Below, piece after piece: positions 26,461 to 35,613 of a DNA stretch of 64,000 nucleotides. The stretch comes from Eubacteriaceae bacterium (GTDB lineage Bacteria > Bacillota > Clostridia > Peptostreptococcales > Anaerovoracaceae): positions 248,001 to 312,000 of the forward strand of contig CABIXY010000002.1 in the NCBI GenBank assembly GCA_902362805.1, in the 5' to 3' direction. The first letter of the stretch is position 1. Every line of letters starts with the position of its first letter. Made by a program: the position numbers and the translations under genes. The notes beneath the pieces were generated by a model, which worked only from the letters and a program-made list of their open reading frames with translations, was not told where the DNA came from and did no database searches.

Positions 26461-26672
26461 TGCTATATCCATCAATTAATGAAATCCGAAAGAAGGCGGA
26501 CAGCAGATATACCATCGTTGTCATGGCTGCGAAGAGAGCCAGAGATATCATCGATGGCAAACCTGTTTTAACCGATTGTGAAATTAACAAACCAGTATCC
26601 ATCGCTGCTCATGAGATTGCAGAAGATCTCATCACATATAAGCGCGAGAATATCGAAGAGATGGAAGGTTAA
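26460..26672 (+). CDS. rpoZ: RNA polymerase omega subunit
   Basis: A 70 aa protein with the omega fold marks: PSINEIRKKADSRYTIVVMAAKRARDI and KPVSIAAHEIAEDLI. It helps assemble beta-prime. Start ATG overlaps the gmk stop; AAGGAGG is within the end of gmk. Followed by a terminator rather than by coaBC/priA as in Bacillus. Confidence 0.95.
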   Translation: MLYPSINEIRKKADSRYTIVVMAAKRARDIIDGKPVLTDCEINKPVSIAAHEIAEDLITYKRENIEEMEG

Positions 26673-26698
26673 TTTCTAAGTTCGTAATCATACAAAGT

Positions 26699-26739
26699 TA
26701 GCGGTAAGTTGTGATAGAGTTTACAACTGCCGCTTTTTT
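26699..26739 (+). terminator. Intrinsic terminator after rpoZ
   Basis: AGCGG-TA-AGTTGT pairs with ACAACT-G-CCGCT (small internal bulge), followed by six T. Confidence 0.85.
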
Positions 26740-26889
26740 GCTGCCAGCTTTTACGGGGAATGAGCATAATTTGTCTTTCTTTGTCAAATGACGTCGGAAA
26801 AAAGTGGTTCTTCCCCTTAGACTTTCGCTTACTACTATTTTACAATTAAGTAAGATAATGGATTACCAGAGAGTAGGAGGTAACGAAGT

Positions 26890-27267
26890 ATGAAAGACGA
26901 AAAGTATATCCCAGTTATATGTGGAAAAGAAGCAGCAAAAGTGAAAGTAAGTGATGTTGTCATGGTCATGAAGGATAAGCGGAAGCTGCGCATTGTTACC
27001 GATAAGAAAGAATATGATTACTATGAGCGTATGGAACGGGTAGAGCCATTTCTCGACAGTCGTTTTTTCTGTTGTCTCAAAGGGTGCTATATCAATATGG
27101 AAAAAGTGGTATCGATGACAGATCAGATGATTTACTTTGATAACGGTTTCAAATTCGGTCTTGGCAGACAGAATTTTATCAGGGCTAGACAGAGGTACAA
27201 ACTTTATTTGAAAAAAACAGAGATAAATGAGAAAAAAGCTTGCAATTGCAAGCAAAATAGCATATAA
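26890..27267 (+). CDS. Orphan LytTR-domain DNA-binding protein
   Basis: A 125 aa protein consisting only of a LytTR-like domain: [50 protein letters not shown] (normally F.R.H.S.(I/L)N), then [17 protein letters not shown]. There is no receiver domain, so it would act without direct phosphorylation. The tail is basic and Cys/Lys-rich. AGGAGG lies eight bases before the ATG. No sensor kinase or LytTR-controlled membrane partner is adjacent; target unknown. Confidence 0.8.
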   Translation: MKDEKYIPVICGKEAAKVKVSDVVMVMKDKRKLRIVTDKKEYDYYERMERVEPFLDSRFFCCLKGCYINMEKVVSMTDQMIYFDNGFKFGLGRQNFIRARQRYKLYLKKTEINEKKACNCKQNSI

Positions 27268-27273
27268 TTATTG

Positions 27274-27302
27274 TCGGCTCGTCCTCGAGCCGATGTTTTT
27301 TA
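27274..27302 (+). terminator. Intrinsic terminator of the LytTR gene
   Basis: TCGGCTCG / CGAGCCGA perfect 8-bp stem with a four-base loop, then a T-run with one G. Confidence 0.88.
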
Positions 27303-27404
27303 ATTCAAATTTGCACACCCGGTTGTTTGGCAAGTGGTGCCACACAAAAGATGTGGTTTTATGCACGCGAGACCGAGTGGAAGGTTAACCAGGAGGAAAG
27401 AAAA
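27303..27404 (+). promoter_or_regulatory. rpsB: 5' leader of rpsB
   Basis: About 100 non-coding bases with small stems (GTGG-TG-CCAC; CCACA...TGTGG) ahead of the rpsB AGGAGG. S2 autoregulation through its leader is known in bacteria, but I do not recognise a defined leader motif here. No clear promoter was found within it. Confidence 0.3.
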
Positions 27405-28169
27405 ATGGCAGTAATTTCAATGAAACAATTACTAGAAGCTGGTGTACACTTTGGACATCAGACAAGAAGATGGAACCCTAAAATGGCTCCTTACATCTTT
27501 ACAGAGAGAAACGGAATCTACATCATCGATTTACAGAAAACTGTAAAGAAAATCGAAGAAGCTTATGACTTCATGAAAGAAGTTGGAGCAAGCGGCAAAC
27601 CAATCCTCTTCGTAGGTACAAAGAAGCAGGCACAGAATGCAATCGTTGACGAAGCAAAGAGATGCGGACAGTACTTTGTAAGCGAAAGATGGCTGGGCGG
27701 AATGCTGACAAACTACAAGACAATCAGCGGAAGAATCAAAAGACTCAATGACATCGAAAAGATGGAAGAAGACGGAACTTTTGAAAAACTTTCTAAGAAG
27801 GAAGTCATCAAGCTGAGAGCTGAACACGATAAATTAGAGAAGTTCTTAGGCGGAATCAAAGACATGAAGGGAATGCCTGGCGCATTATTCATCGTTGACC
27901 CTAAGAAAGAAAGAATTGCAGTAAAAGAAGCTAGAATTCTTGGTATTCCTATCGTTGGAATCGTAGATACTAACTGTGATCCTGATGATGTGGATTACAT
28001 CATCCCGGCAAATGACGATGCAATCAGAGCTGTCAAATTGATTGCAGGCAGAATGGCTGACGCTGTTATCGAAGCAAACCAGGGCGAGAGCTTTGACGAG
28101 GGTCCGGCTGAAGGAGAAGCAGTAGTAGAGGAAGCGGCAACAGAAGAAGCCGCTGCAGATGTAGAATAA
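27405..28169 (+). CDS. rpsB: 30S ribosomal protein S2
   Basis: A 254 aa protein with S2 signatures ([29 protein letters not shown]-equivalent [57 protein letters not shown]). The C-terminal 25 residues are Glu/Ala-rich, a normal variable tail. ATG 27405 follows AGGAGG by seven bases; the longer upstream frame (27327) is leader. tsf follows by 16 bases. Confidence 0.97.
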   Translation: MAVISMKQLLEAGVHFGHQTRRWNPKMAPYIFTERNGIYIIDLQKTVKKIEEAYDFMKEVGASGKPILFVGTKKQAQNAIVDEAKRCGQYFVSERWLGGMLTNYKTISGRIKRLNDIEKMEEDGTFEKLSKKEVIKLRAEHDKLEKFLGGIKDMKGMPGALFIVDPKKERIAVKEARILGIPIVGIVDTNCDPDDVDYIIPANDDAIRAVKLIAGRMADAVIEANQGESFDEGPAEGEAVVEEAATEEAAADVE

Positions 28170-28185
28170 GTGGAGGAATAGAATT

Positions 28186-29115
28186 ATGGCAGTAACTGCA
28201 CAATTAGTAAAAGAATTAAGAGAAATGACTGGCGCAGGCATGATGGACTGCAAAAAGGCATTAGTTGAAACAGATGGTGACATCGATAAAGCCGTTGAAG
28301 TGCTAAGAGAAAAAGGATTATCCAAGGCTGCTAAAAAAGCTGGCAGAATCGCAGCAGAAGGCCTGGTACAGATTGCTTTTTCTGACGACCACAAGACCGC
28401 TTCTGCTATCGAAGTAAACTCTGAGACTGACTTCGTAGCTAAGAATCCTGAATTCATCGAATTCGTAGATACATTGGCTAAGAAAGTCATAGAGAAGGAA
28501 AATCCATGTATGGATTGCTTCATGGAAATGCCTTATGGTGACGAAGGAACTGTAAAAGATGCTCTGACTAACAAGATCTCCAAGATCGGTGAGAACATGA
28601 ACATCAGAAGATTTGAAAAGATGAACACAGAAGGTGTCGTTTACACTGGCTATATCCACGGTGGCGGCAAAATCGGCGTAATCGTTGGTATCGAAACAGA
28701 AGCGACTGCTGCTGAAATCGAGACTGTAGGTAAGGACGTAGCAATGCAGGTTGCATCCATGAACCCTAAGTTTGTCGATGAGACGCAGGTTGACCAGGAT
28801 TGGCTGGCTTCCGAGACAGAAATCGCAAGACAGTTACTTCTGAACGAAGGCAAGAAAGAAGAACTTCTTGACAGAATCATTCCTGGAAAAATCAAGGCTA
28901 TCCTTAAGGAAGTATGCCTGGTTGACCAGAAGTTCGTTAAGAACGGTGATTTGACTGTCGCACAGTATGTTGAAGAAGAAGCGAAGAAAATCGGCAAAGC
29001 AATGAAGGTTGTCGAGATGATCAGATACGAAGTAGGCGAAGGAATTGAAAAGAAAGAAGAAGACTTCGCTGCAGAAGTAGCGGCTCAGCAGGCTGCAGCA
29101 GCTGCAAAGAACTAA
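28186..29115 (+). CDS. tsf: Elongation factor Ts
   Basis: A 309 aa EF-Tu guanine-nucleotide exchange factor. N-terminal UBA-like domain (LVKELREMTGAGMMDCKKAL), TDFVAKN motif, then the core subdomains (YIHGGGKIGVIVGIE). The length is typical of Clostridia. GTGGAGG precedes the ATG. The operon ends here with a terminator; pyrH and frr, which usually follow, lie 34 kb downstream. Confidence 0.97.
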   Translation: MAVTAQLVKELREMTGAGMMDCKKALVETDGDIDKAVEVLREKGLSKAAKKAGRIAAEGLVQIAFSDDHKTASAIEVNSETDFVAKNPEFIEFVDTLAKKVIEKENPCMDCFMEMPYGDEGTVKDALTNKISKIGENMNIRRFEKMNTEGVVYTGYIHGGGKIGVIVGIETEATAAEIETVGKDVAMQVASMNPKFVDETQVDQDWLASETEIARQLLLNEGKKEELLDRIIPGKIKAILKEVCLVDQKFVKNGDLTVAQYVEEEAKKIGKAMKVVEMIRYEVGEGIEKKEEDFAAEVAAQQAAAAAKN

Positions 29116-29133
29116 TCTGAACAGTTAAGCTGT

Positions 29134-29177
29134 AAAACCCTTGAATACACTGAATTTCAGCGATTCAAGGGTTTTTT
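29134..29177 (+). terminator. Intrinsic terminator of rpsB-tsf
   Basis: AACCCTTGAAT / ATTCAAGGGTT outer stem enclosing CTGAATTTCAG, followed by a T-run. Confidence 0.9.
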
Positions 29178-29271
29178 GATTCCGCCATGCATTCGCTTTT
29201 TGAATTCCTATTGAAAGTTAACGTGTTTTTTCATATAATTGTAATAAAGAAAAGAGGAAATTGGATGTAAA

Positions 29272-29661
29272 ATAAGATACCGACTGGATTAGATGAAAGA
29301 GGACTGCCTGCTTTTTTGAATGAATCCATCGCAACAATGCAAGCTGCCTTTACGCACAGGCGGATGAAACAATTATGGCACAGGATTATAGAATTTATGA
29401 AATTCCGATATCTTCTATCTTGAAAAACGGAAAAAAAGTAAAGTACTTTGTGTTTCTGTCTTCTCTTGAAAATGAAGAGTGCAATAGAGCGTTGAAACGA
29501 ATTAAGCCAAAGATAGATATTGTTGAGATTTATCAAATTTGCAGAAAGAATTTTATAAAACAATGATTCTGGAAAGAAAAACCAAGATCATCGACCATTC
29601 ATATGACAAACTCATGAAGACGGAAAAACAAATAGCAAAAAACGAATCACTTGTAAGTTAA
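29272..29661 (+). pseudogene. Possibly decayed small gene(s) between tsf and the U32 peptidase
   Basis: Three short open stretches in different frames follow one another: ~29274-29424 (contains GLDERGLPAFLNESIATMQAAF), 29375-29566 (63 aa, IPISSILKNGKKVKYFVFLSS...) and 29563-29661 (32 aa, ILERKTKIIDHSYDKLM). The last two overlap by ATGA, so they could be one frameshifted gene or two coupled microproteins. None has a good ribosome binding site and I recognise none. The rest of the 600-base gap holds only the two flanking terminators. Confidence 0.35.
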
Positions 29662-29702
29662 AACCTCTGAAACGCTGAATTTCAGCACTTCAGAGGCTTT
29701 TG
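29661..29702 (+). terminator. Intrinsic terminator with nested inner hairpin
   Basis: CCTCTGAA / TTCAGAGG outer stem with a nested GCTG-AATTT-CAGC hairpin, followed by four T. Architecture nearly matches the tsf terminator. Confidence 0.75.
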
Positions 29703-29722
29703 ACTGAAAACGGGAGGAAAAA

Positions 29723-31966
29723 ATGACGGAACTATTAGCTCCAGCCGGTAATATGGAAAGCTTGAAGGCTGCAATTGCAAACGGTGCAGATGCAATCTAT
29801 TTAGGTATGCAAAAGTTCGGCGCTCGGGCATATTCTTCTAATTTCGATTTAGAATCATTAGAGGAAGCAGTGAAATATGCGCACCTGCGAGACGTTAAAA
29901 TCTATGTGACTATGAACACCATTGTATTTGAAGACGAAATCAGTGACATGAAAAAGCAGCTTCACCAATTGAATGAAATCGGCGTGGATGGGGTGATCGT
30001 TCAAGATTTAGCTGTATTTGATTACGTCGTCAGAAATTTCATCGATATGGAAGCTCATTGCTCCACCCAGATGGGCTTAGACGATCTGGATGGAACTTTA
30101 TTATTTAAGGAACTGGGGGCGAAAAGAGTTGTCCTGGCACGTGAAACTTCCATTGAGAAGGTAAAAGAAATAAAAAGAACTGCCAAGATTCCTTTGGAAA
30201 TCTTCGTCCACGGTGCACTGTGCGTGTCCTACTCCGGAAACTGCCTCATGTCGGGCCTGATCGGATATCGGAGCGGCAACCGGGGCAGATGTGTGGGATC
30301 CTGCCGTAAACAGTATGAATTGATTGATACAACAACCAATACTTCTTTAGGTAAAAGTTATATTTTATCGACAAAAGATCTCAATACAATCGACCACATA
30401 GACGATCTGAAGGACATCGATTCTTTAAAGATAGAAGGCCGCATGAAAGAGCCTGCTTATGTTGCCAATGTTGTATCTAAATATAGATTAGCATTAGATG
30501 GCAAAGCAAGTGATGAGGATAAAGAAAATCTGAACAAAACTTTTAACAGAACGTATACAAAAGGCTATTTGTTTCATGAAGATGTCAAGGATATCACGAA
30601 TATTCAAAAGCCTAATAATTTTGGCTATGAAATCGGTAAAATCACAAAATCTTTTAAGGGCATGTACGAAATCACCCTGAACAAGATTTTAAATCAGAAT
30701 GATATCATCAGAATTGACCATGACAATGAAGACGTCAATCTATCGGTTGTAAAACTGTATGATAGAGATGGCAACCTGATCAACAAAGCGGATCATGTAT
30801 GCTACATCAAAATTAAAGAAAAGTTATCTATTGGCGATATCGTATATAAGACCAAGGACTATTTATATTACAAAGAGTTAGAGAATACCTTGGATCAGGA
30901 ATTCAGACGTTTTAACTTGGATATCAAGGTGTATGCTTATCCTGGTTCAAAGCTGGTCATCGACGCAGAAGGTTTGGGAGTTCAATACTTATATGAGAGC
31001 GCAGAGACTTTAGGAGAGGCAATGAATAACCCTGCAACCAAGGAGCAGGTAGTAAAACAATTCTCCAGATTGAGCGATACTGTATTTACTTTAAATGATG
31101 TGGAGTTTGAGGAATATAATGCATTTATTCCGGCCAAATTACTAAATAGCGCGAGAAGAGAAATTGTACAAGGCCTATATGAACTAAAACTGAACAGTAA
31201 GAAAAAGAGGATGAAAAAGGAAGCGGCAAAAGAGAAGATTTCCTTTACGCTGCAAGAACCATATATCACAGCTGCTGTGACGACGAGGGAACAGTATGAC
31301 GCCTGTGTGAGCGCAGGAATTACAGAAGTCTATTTTGACAACATTATTAGAAGAAATCAAAATACCTATGAGGAGAGAGAAGGGGCAGTTTTGATTGGAG
31401 GATATGGTGGAATTTATCATTACAGGGAAACCAATCCCTTTATCACTGATTATTCCTTGAATGTCGTCAATGCGACCAGCTGCTATGAACTGCACAGACT
31501 AGGTGCTAAAAGGGTGACACTGTCCTATGAATTAAATAAGAAGCAAATAAAAGAACTCCTCGATTCTTATTATGAAGCAAATGGTGGCTACCCTGCATTG
31601 GAGATGATCGTGTATGGCCGTGCACCTTTGATGTTCACGAAATATTGTCCGCTGAAAAAAATGAATCAGTGCGGTCTCTGCAAATCAAAATCTTATGTGA
31701 TAGAAGATGAGTATGGATCATTTCCGATTCTTTCTCATGACGACTGCACGACCACGATCCTCAACGGCAAAATATTGAATCTTTTAGATGAAATGCCATC
31801 CATAAAGGGGGTAGAAAGCTTCAGGCTTTATTTCACCACGGAATCTCGCGATGAGGTTATGAAAGTCGCCAGCGATGCCTTGAAAAAATTAGAAGGTTCG
31901 TTAAATAACTCTCTTTTCAATCAGGAAACTGACACAAGAGGACATTTTAATAAAGAAATTATATAG
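29723..31966 (+). CDS. U32 family peptidase (YrrO/RlhA-like)
   Basis: A 747 aa protein. The N-terminal U32 domain has ELLAPAGNMESLKAAIANGADAIYLG, EIFVHGALCVSYSGNCLMSG and the cysteine-rich GNRGRCVGSCRKQY; then a DUF3656-like middle and a C-terminal U32-like module with a second Cys cluster (KYCPLKKMNQCGLCKSK). The four conserved cysteines suggest an Fe-S cluster. Family members include collagenase-like proteases and the RlhA/TrhP hydroxylation factors for 23S rRNA and tRNA; with these Cys clusters an RNA-hydroxylation role is at least as likely as proteolysis. GGAGG precedes the ATG. The ABC-F gene starts 14 bases later. Confidence 0.88.
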   Translation: MTELLAPAGNMESLKAAIANGADAIYLGMQKFGARAYSSNFDLESLEEAVKYAHLRDVKIYVTMNTIVFEDEISDMKKQLHQLNEIGVDGVIVQDLAVFDYVVRNFIDMEAHCSTQMGLDDLDGTLLFKELGAKRVVLARETSIEKVKEIKRTAKIPLEIFVHGALCVSYSGNCLMSGLIGYRSGNRGRCVGSCRKQYELIDTTTNTSLGKSYILSTKDLNTIDHIDDLKDIDSLKIEGRMKEPAYVANVVSKYRLALDGKASDEDKENLNKTFNRTYTKGYLFHEDVKDITNIQKPNNFGYEIGKITKSFKGMYEITLNKILNQNDIIRIDHDNEDVNLSVVKLYDRDGNLINKADHVCYIKIKEKLSIGDIVYKTKDYLYYKELENTLDQEFRRFNLDIKVYAYPGSKLVIDAEGLGVQYLYESAETLGEAMNNPATKEQVVKQFSRLSDTVFTLNDVEFEEYNAFIPAKLLNSARREIVQGLYELKLNSKKKRMKKEAAKEKISFTLQEPYITAAVTTREQYDACVSAGITEVYFDNIIRRNQNTYEEREGAVLIGGYGGIYHYRETNPFITDYSLNVVNATSCYELHRLGAKRVTLSYELNKKQIKELLDSYYEANGGYPALEMIVYGRAPLMFTKYCPLKKMNQCGLCKSKSYVIEDEYGSFPILSHDDCTTTILNGKILNLLDEMPSIKGVESFRLYFTTESRDEVMKVASDALKKLEGSLNNSLFNQETDTRGHFNKEII

Positions 31967-31980
31967 AGAGGATAACAGAA

Positions 31981-33711
31981 ATGATACAAGTAGAAAAACT
32001 TTCTTATGGTTTTCCTGCAAAAGATTTGTATAAAGATATTTCTTTTAAACTGGAGACGGGACAGCACTGTGCCTTGATCGGCAGCAATGGCAGCGGAAAA
32101 TCGACCCTTGTTGATATGCTCATTCATCCAGATGATTATCTGTACGATGGAAAGATCATCAAAGAAGAAGGATGCCGAATTGGATACGCTAGTCAGTTCA
32201 GTGTCAGGGATAAAGCGCAGGAGCACACAGTTTTTGAGTTCCTAAGTGAGAAATTTTTGGAAAATGAGCGGAACATCGCATCGGTTTGCGAAGAAATGGC
32301 GGCGGCAGAGAATATGGAAGCCGCTTTCGAGAAATATCAGGCTCTTTTAGATCTGCATGATGCCATGGATGGAGATCATTATGAGAGCAATATTCAAAAG
32401 CAACTGTATGTGGCTGGGATGCGTGAGATAAAAGAAACAAAGCTATCACAGATCAGCGGTGGGGAATATAAAATCCTGCAGATTATGAGAGAAATGTTGT
32501 TATCGCCCAATCTTCTTATTTTAGATGAGCCAGATGTATTTCTCGATTTTGCAAATTTAAATAGCCTTTGTCAGCTGGTCAACGGGTATCAAGGGACATT
32601 GCTGGTGATTACCCATAACAGATATCTGCTCAATCACTGTTTTAACAAGATTTTACACTTGGAGAATGGTGATGTACAGGAATATGATGGCAACTATACA
32701 GAATATCGCTGCACGATTTTGAAAGAAAAGTTAGAGTTGAAACTGCAGAATCTTGCAGAGCAGGAAGCAATCGAGCATACGGCGGAACTGGTTGATACTC
32801 TGAGACACAGGGCGACGGTCATGGTCAATCCAGTGATTGGAAGGTCTGTCAATGCAAAGCAATCGCAGCTTGATCGTCTGCGCGCAAGACAAATAAAAGC
32901 GCCTTTTATCGAAGTGCGCGAGCCGGAGATTGTATTGCCTTTGGTAGAACCTGAAGCTGAGCAAACTGTTTTAAGCATTACAGATTATCAGGTGATAGTT
33001 GGGAAAAGTTTATTGGAAAATGTGAGCTTTCAATTGCTTGCAGGAGAAAAAGCGGCCATTGTCGGCGCAAACGGCACGGGAAAAACTACTTTGATTCGCG
33101 ATATCTTAGAGAATCGACATCCTTCTATCCGTATTGATGAGAATACAAGCTATGCGTGCCTTTCTCAGCTTCAAGGTGAAAATATAGATGAAAGCAAAAC
33201 CGTATACCAGATTATGCTAGAGGACGGATTTGGTTGTGAGGAAAGTGTACGTAGGTATCTTTCAAAATACTGTCTGGAAGGGGACCTATTAAACCAGAAA
33301 GCAGGCCAGTTGTCCGGCGGAGAACAGAATTTGCTTCAAATTGCCCGACTTGCAAATTCAGATGCCCAGCTTCTGATACTAGACGAACCGACCAGTCACT
33401 TAGACATCTACGCACAAATTGCTTTGGAGAAAGCAGTTGCTGCATATAAGGGGGCTGTACTGATGGTTAGCCATGATTTCTATTTAGCAGCGAATTGTGC
33501 AGATTACGTGCTTTATGTAGAAGATCATACTGTCAGGAGAATGCGCACGCGGACATTTCGTAAAATGGTGTATGATAAATACTTTGACCAGAAGTATTTG
33601 GAAATCGATAAGAAAAAACAGGAAATAGAGAAAAACATTACGTCAGCTTTTAAAAAGAATGATCTTGCAGCAGTGGAAAAACTGTGCAGACAATTAGAAG
33701 AACTGAGTTAG
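31981..33711 (+). CDS. ABC-F family ATPase
   Basis: A 576 aa soluble protein with two nucleotide-binding domains and no membrane spans. NBD1: GSNGSGKST, SGGEYK, LLILDEPDVFLD. NBD2: GANGTGKTT, LSGGEQN, LLILDEPTSHLD, SHDFYLAANCADYVLYVEDHTV. A ~75-residue linker joins them and the last ~60 residues are a basic helical tail. ABC-F proteins act on the ribosomal E site (translation factors or antibiotic-resistance target protection); the subtype cannot be decided by eye. NBD1 has an odd D-loop (DVFLD instead of TNHLD). Follows the U32 gene with 14 bases. Confidence 0.88.
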   Translation: MIQVEKLSYGFPAKDLYKDISFKLETGQHCALIGSNGSGKSTLVDMLIHPDDYLYDGKIIKEEGCRIGYASQFSVRDKAQEHTVFEFLSEKFLENERNIASVCEEMAAAENMEAAFEKYQALLDLHDAMDGDHYESNIQKQLYVAGMREIKETKLSQISGGEYKILQIMREMLLSPNLLILDEPDVFLDFANLNSLCQLVNGYQGTLLVITHNRYLLNHCFNKILHLENGDVQEYDGNYTEYRCTILKEKLELKLQNLAEQEAIEHTAELVDTLRHRATVMVNPVIGRSVNAKQSQLDRLRARQIKAPFIEVREPEIVLPLVEPEAEQTVLSITDYQVIVGKSLLENVSFQLLAGEKAAIVGANGTGKTTLIRDILENRHPSIRIDENTSYACLSQLQGENIDESKTVYQIMLEDGFGCEESVRRYLSKYCLEGDLLNQKAGQLSGGEQNLLQIARLANSDAQLLILDEPTSHLDIYAQIALEKAVAAYKGAVLMVSHDFYLAANCADYVLYVEDHTVRRMRTRTFRKMVYDKYFDQKYLEIDKKKQEIEKNITSAFKKNDLAAVEKLCRQLEELS

Positions 33712-33717
33712 AAAGAA

Positions 33718-33751
33718 GAAACCCTCGAATTTTGAAATTCAAGGGTTTTTT
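33718..33751 (+). terminator. Intrinsic terminator of U32-ABC-F
   Basis: AACCCTCGAATT / AATTCAAGGGTT with one mismatch, then a T-run; 8 bases after the ABC-F stop. Confidence 0.85.
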
Positions 33752-33947
33752 CTTTTATACATCAAGCACATGCAACCACTTTTATTTCATAATATCCCTG
33801 ATAGACAGACGATGTTCTCTAAATATCAGGAACGAATTACCTCTCTGCGATTCAGACTAAAGTATGAATCCCACAAATTCAGTTGGGAAACGCAATGCAG
33901 CTTAATATATTAAATCAAATATCATGCTGTATTTGAGAGGAGAAATT

Positions 33948-35432
33948 ATGGAAAAAGAAATGAATATGAGTCAGCCTCGAGCGCCTCATTTCTGGGAGGC
34001 GATTGTGTCCTTCCTCGGACTGATTGCTGTCATGTCCATCGGCATTATTGTTTTTGGTGTAGATCCGCATATTCCAATGTTTATTGGCGTAATCATCGCC
34101 GCACTGATTTCACTAAGGTTAGGTTACAAATGGGAAGCGATAGAGGAAATGATGGTTACGGGCATTTCCCGGGCTATGCAGGCAATCTTGATTTTGACTA
34201 TTGTCGGTATGATGGTCGGTGTATGGCTGCTATCGGGCACGATTCCTACAATGATTTATTACGGACTGAAATTATTATCGCCATCGGTTTTCTTAGTTGC
34301 CAGCGTCTTGATTTGTTCAATTACCTCCTTGGCAACTGGTACTTCATGGGGAACCATGGGAACTATGGGATTAGCTCTGATGGGAATTGCTGCAGGTCTT
34401 GGCATGCCCATTGGTCCGACCGCTGGGGCAATTCTGTCGGGCTCCTATTTTGGAGACAAATTGTCACCGTTATCAGATACGACAAACTTGGCGCCTGCCA
34501 TGGCAGGAACAGATGTATTCACCCATGTAAAATACATGATCAAAGCAACCCTCGTCGCTTATGTGATTGCATTGATTTTTTTCGCCGTCTATGGATTCAG
34601 GCATGCTGCAGCTAATAATGTAGACACCTCACAGGTTACCGCACTGATAAATGGACTGCAGGCAACTTACAATATTACTCCAATTTTACTGCTGCCGCCG
34701 TTAGTGGTTATATTAGCCATCGCATTGAAGGTACCAGCCATTCCAGGAATCACTCTCGGCGTCATTGTAGGGGCAATACTGGCTCCAATCTTTCAGAGCG
34801 ACGTGGCAATTTTTGATCACAATACCTTGGAACTGCTGCATCACGGTGCCAGCTTTGGAGACATTCTCGATGTTGCCAGAAATGGTTTTACTTGTAACAG
34901 CGGACTGAAAGCGTTGGACGATTTGCTCACGACAGGCGGTCTGATGAGCATGGCATCCTCCATCCTGATGACGATTATCGCTATGATGTTCGGCGGCATC
35001 ATGGAAGGAACCAGACAGCTGGAAGTGATTATCAACAAGATAACCAAGTATGTGAAGAGTGGTCCGGGACTGATCGCAGCAACAGAGGCTACCTGCATTG
35101 CTTCTAACGTTGTCATGCCAGAACAGTACATTTCTATTTTAGTTCCGGGAAGAATGTATGCAGATGCCTACCGAAAAGCAGGGTTTCATCCGAAATCATT
35201 ATCTAACGCTTTGGAGTCAGCTGGTACAGTCACATCCTGTCTGGTGCCGTGGAATACTTGCGGTATGTATATTGCGGCAACCTTGGGCGTTACTGCCGGT
35301 ACTTATCTGCCGTGGGCGGTATTCAACTATGCGATGCCAATCGTAACACTGCTGATGGCGTTTATCGGGGTCACTATAACCAAGATGACGCCGGAAGAAC
35401 AGGCAAAAGCCGATGCAGGAGAACTAGTGTAA
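33948..35432 (+). CDS. NhaC family Na+/H+ antiporter
   Basis: A 494 aa polytopic protein (about 11-12 spans) of the NhaC superfamily, marked by ATGTSWGTMGTMGLALMGIAAGLG (in pieces), GAILSGSYFGDKLSPLSDTTNLAPA and, late, NVVMPEQYISILVPGRMYADAYR and GTVTSCLVPWNTCG. It exchanges Na+ for H+, or malate/lactate in the MleN branch. AGAGGAG precedes ATG 33948; the upstream ATG at 33924 has no ribosome binding site. Confidence 0.88.
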   Translation: MEKEMNMSQPRAPHFWEAIVSFLGLIAVMSIGIIVFGVDPHIPMFIGVIIAALISLRLGYKWEAIEEMMVTGISRAMQAILILTIVGMMVGVWLLSGTIPTMIYYGLKLLSPSVFLVASVLICSITSLATGTSWGTMGTMGLALMGIAAGLGMPIGPTAGAILSGSYFGDKLSPLSDTTNLAPAMAGTDVFTHVKYMIKATLVAYVIALIFFAVYGFRHAAANNVDTSQVTALINGLQATYNITPILLLPPLVVILAIALKVPAIPGITLGVIVGAILAPIFQSDVAIFDHNTLELLHHGASFGDILDVARNGFTCNSGLKALDDLLTTGGLMSMASSILMTIIAMMFGGIMEGTRQLEVIINKITKYVKSGPGLIAATEATCIASNVVMPEQYISILVPGRMYADAYRKAGFHPKSLSNALESAGTVTSCLVPWNTCGMYIAATLGVTAGTYLPWAVFNYAMPIVTLLMAFIGVTITKMTPEEQAKADAGELV

Positions 35433-35466
35433 CTACGTCCATGCATAGGACTTTGCTATAAATCAT

Positions 35467-35511
35467 ATAACCCTCACGTTCACTTCGCTTATTCGTGAAC
35501 CTGAGGGTTAT
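35467..35511 (+). terminator. Long hairpin after nhaC-like gene
   Basis: TATAACCCTCA...GTTCAC pairs with GTGAAC...TGAGGGTTATA (one mismatch), loop 11. Very stable but not followed by a real T-run; could act as terminator or mRNA 3' end block. Confidence 0.65.
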
Positions 35512-35613
35512 ATTGTTAATACGAATGTCATGATTTCCATTATCGGTTGGTAAGGGTGAAATTTTGTGTTATACTTTAGAAAGCAACCCTGTTGAAAAGG
35601 AGACGATCTGCAG

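Noticed and set aside
27240..27268. TTGCAA, 17 bases, TATAAT overlapping the LytTR stop, a possible rpsB promoter
   Set aside because: A strong terminator begins only about six bases after the -10 box, so a transcript from it would end at once. The match is probably by chance.
29231..29563. Minus-strand 110-codon frame
   Set aside because: No ribosome binding site, low-complexity hydrophobic/aromatic composition, and it is antisense to the plus-strand fragments in the same place.
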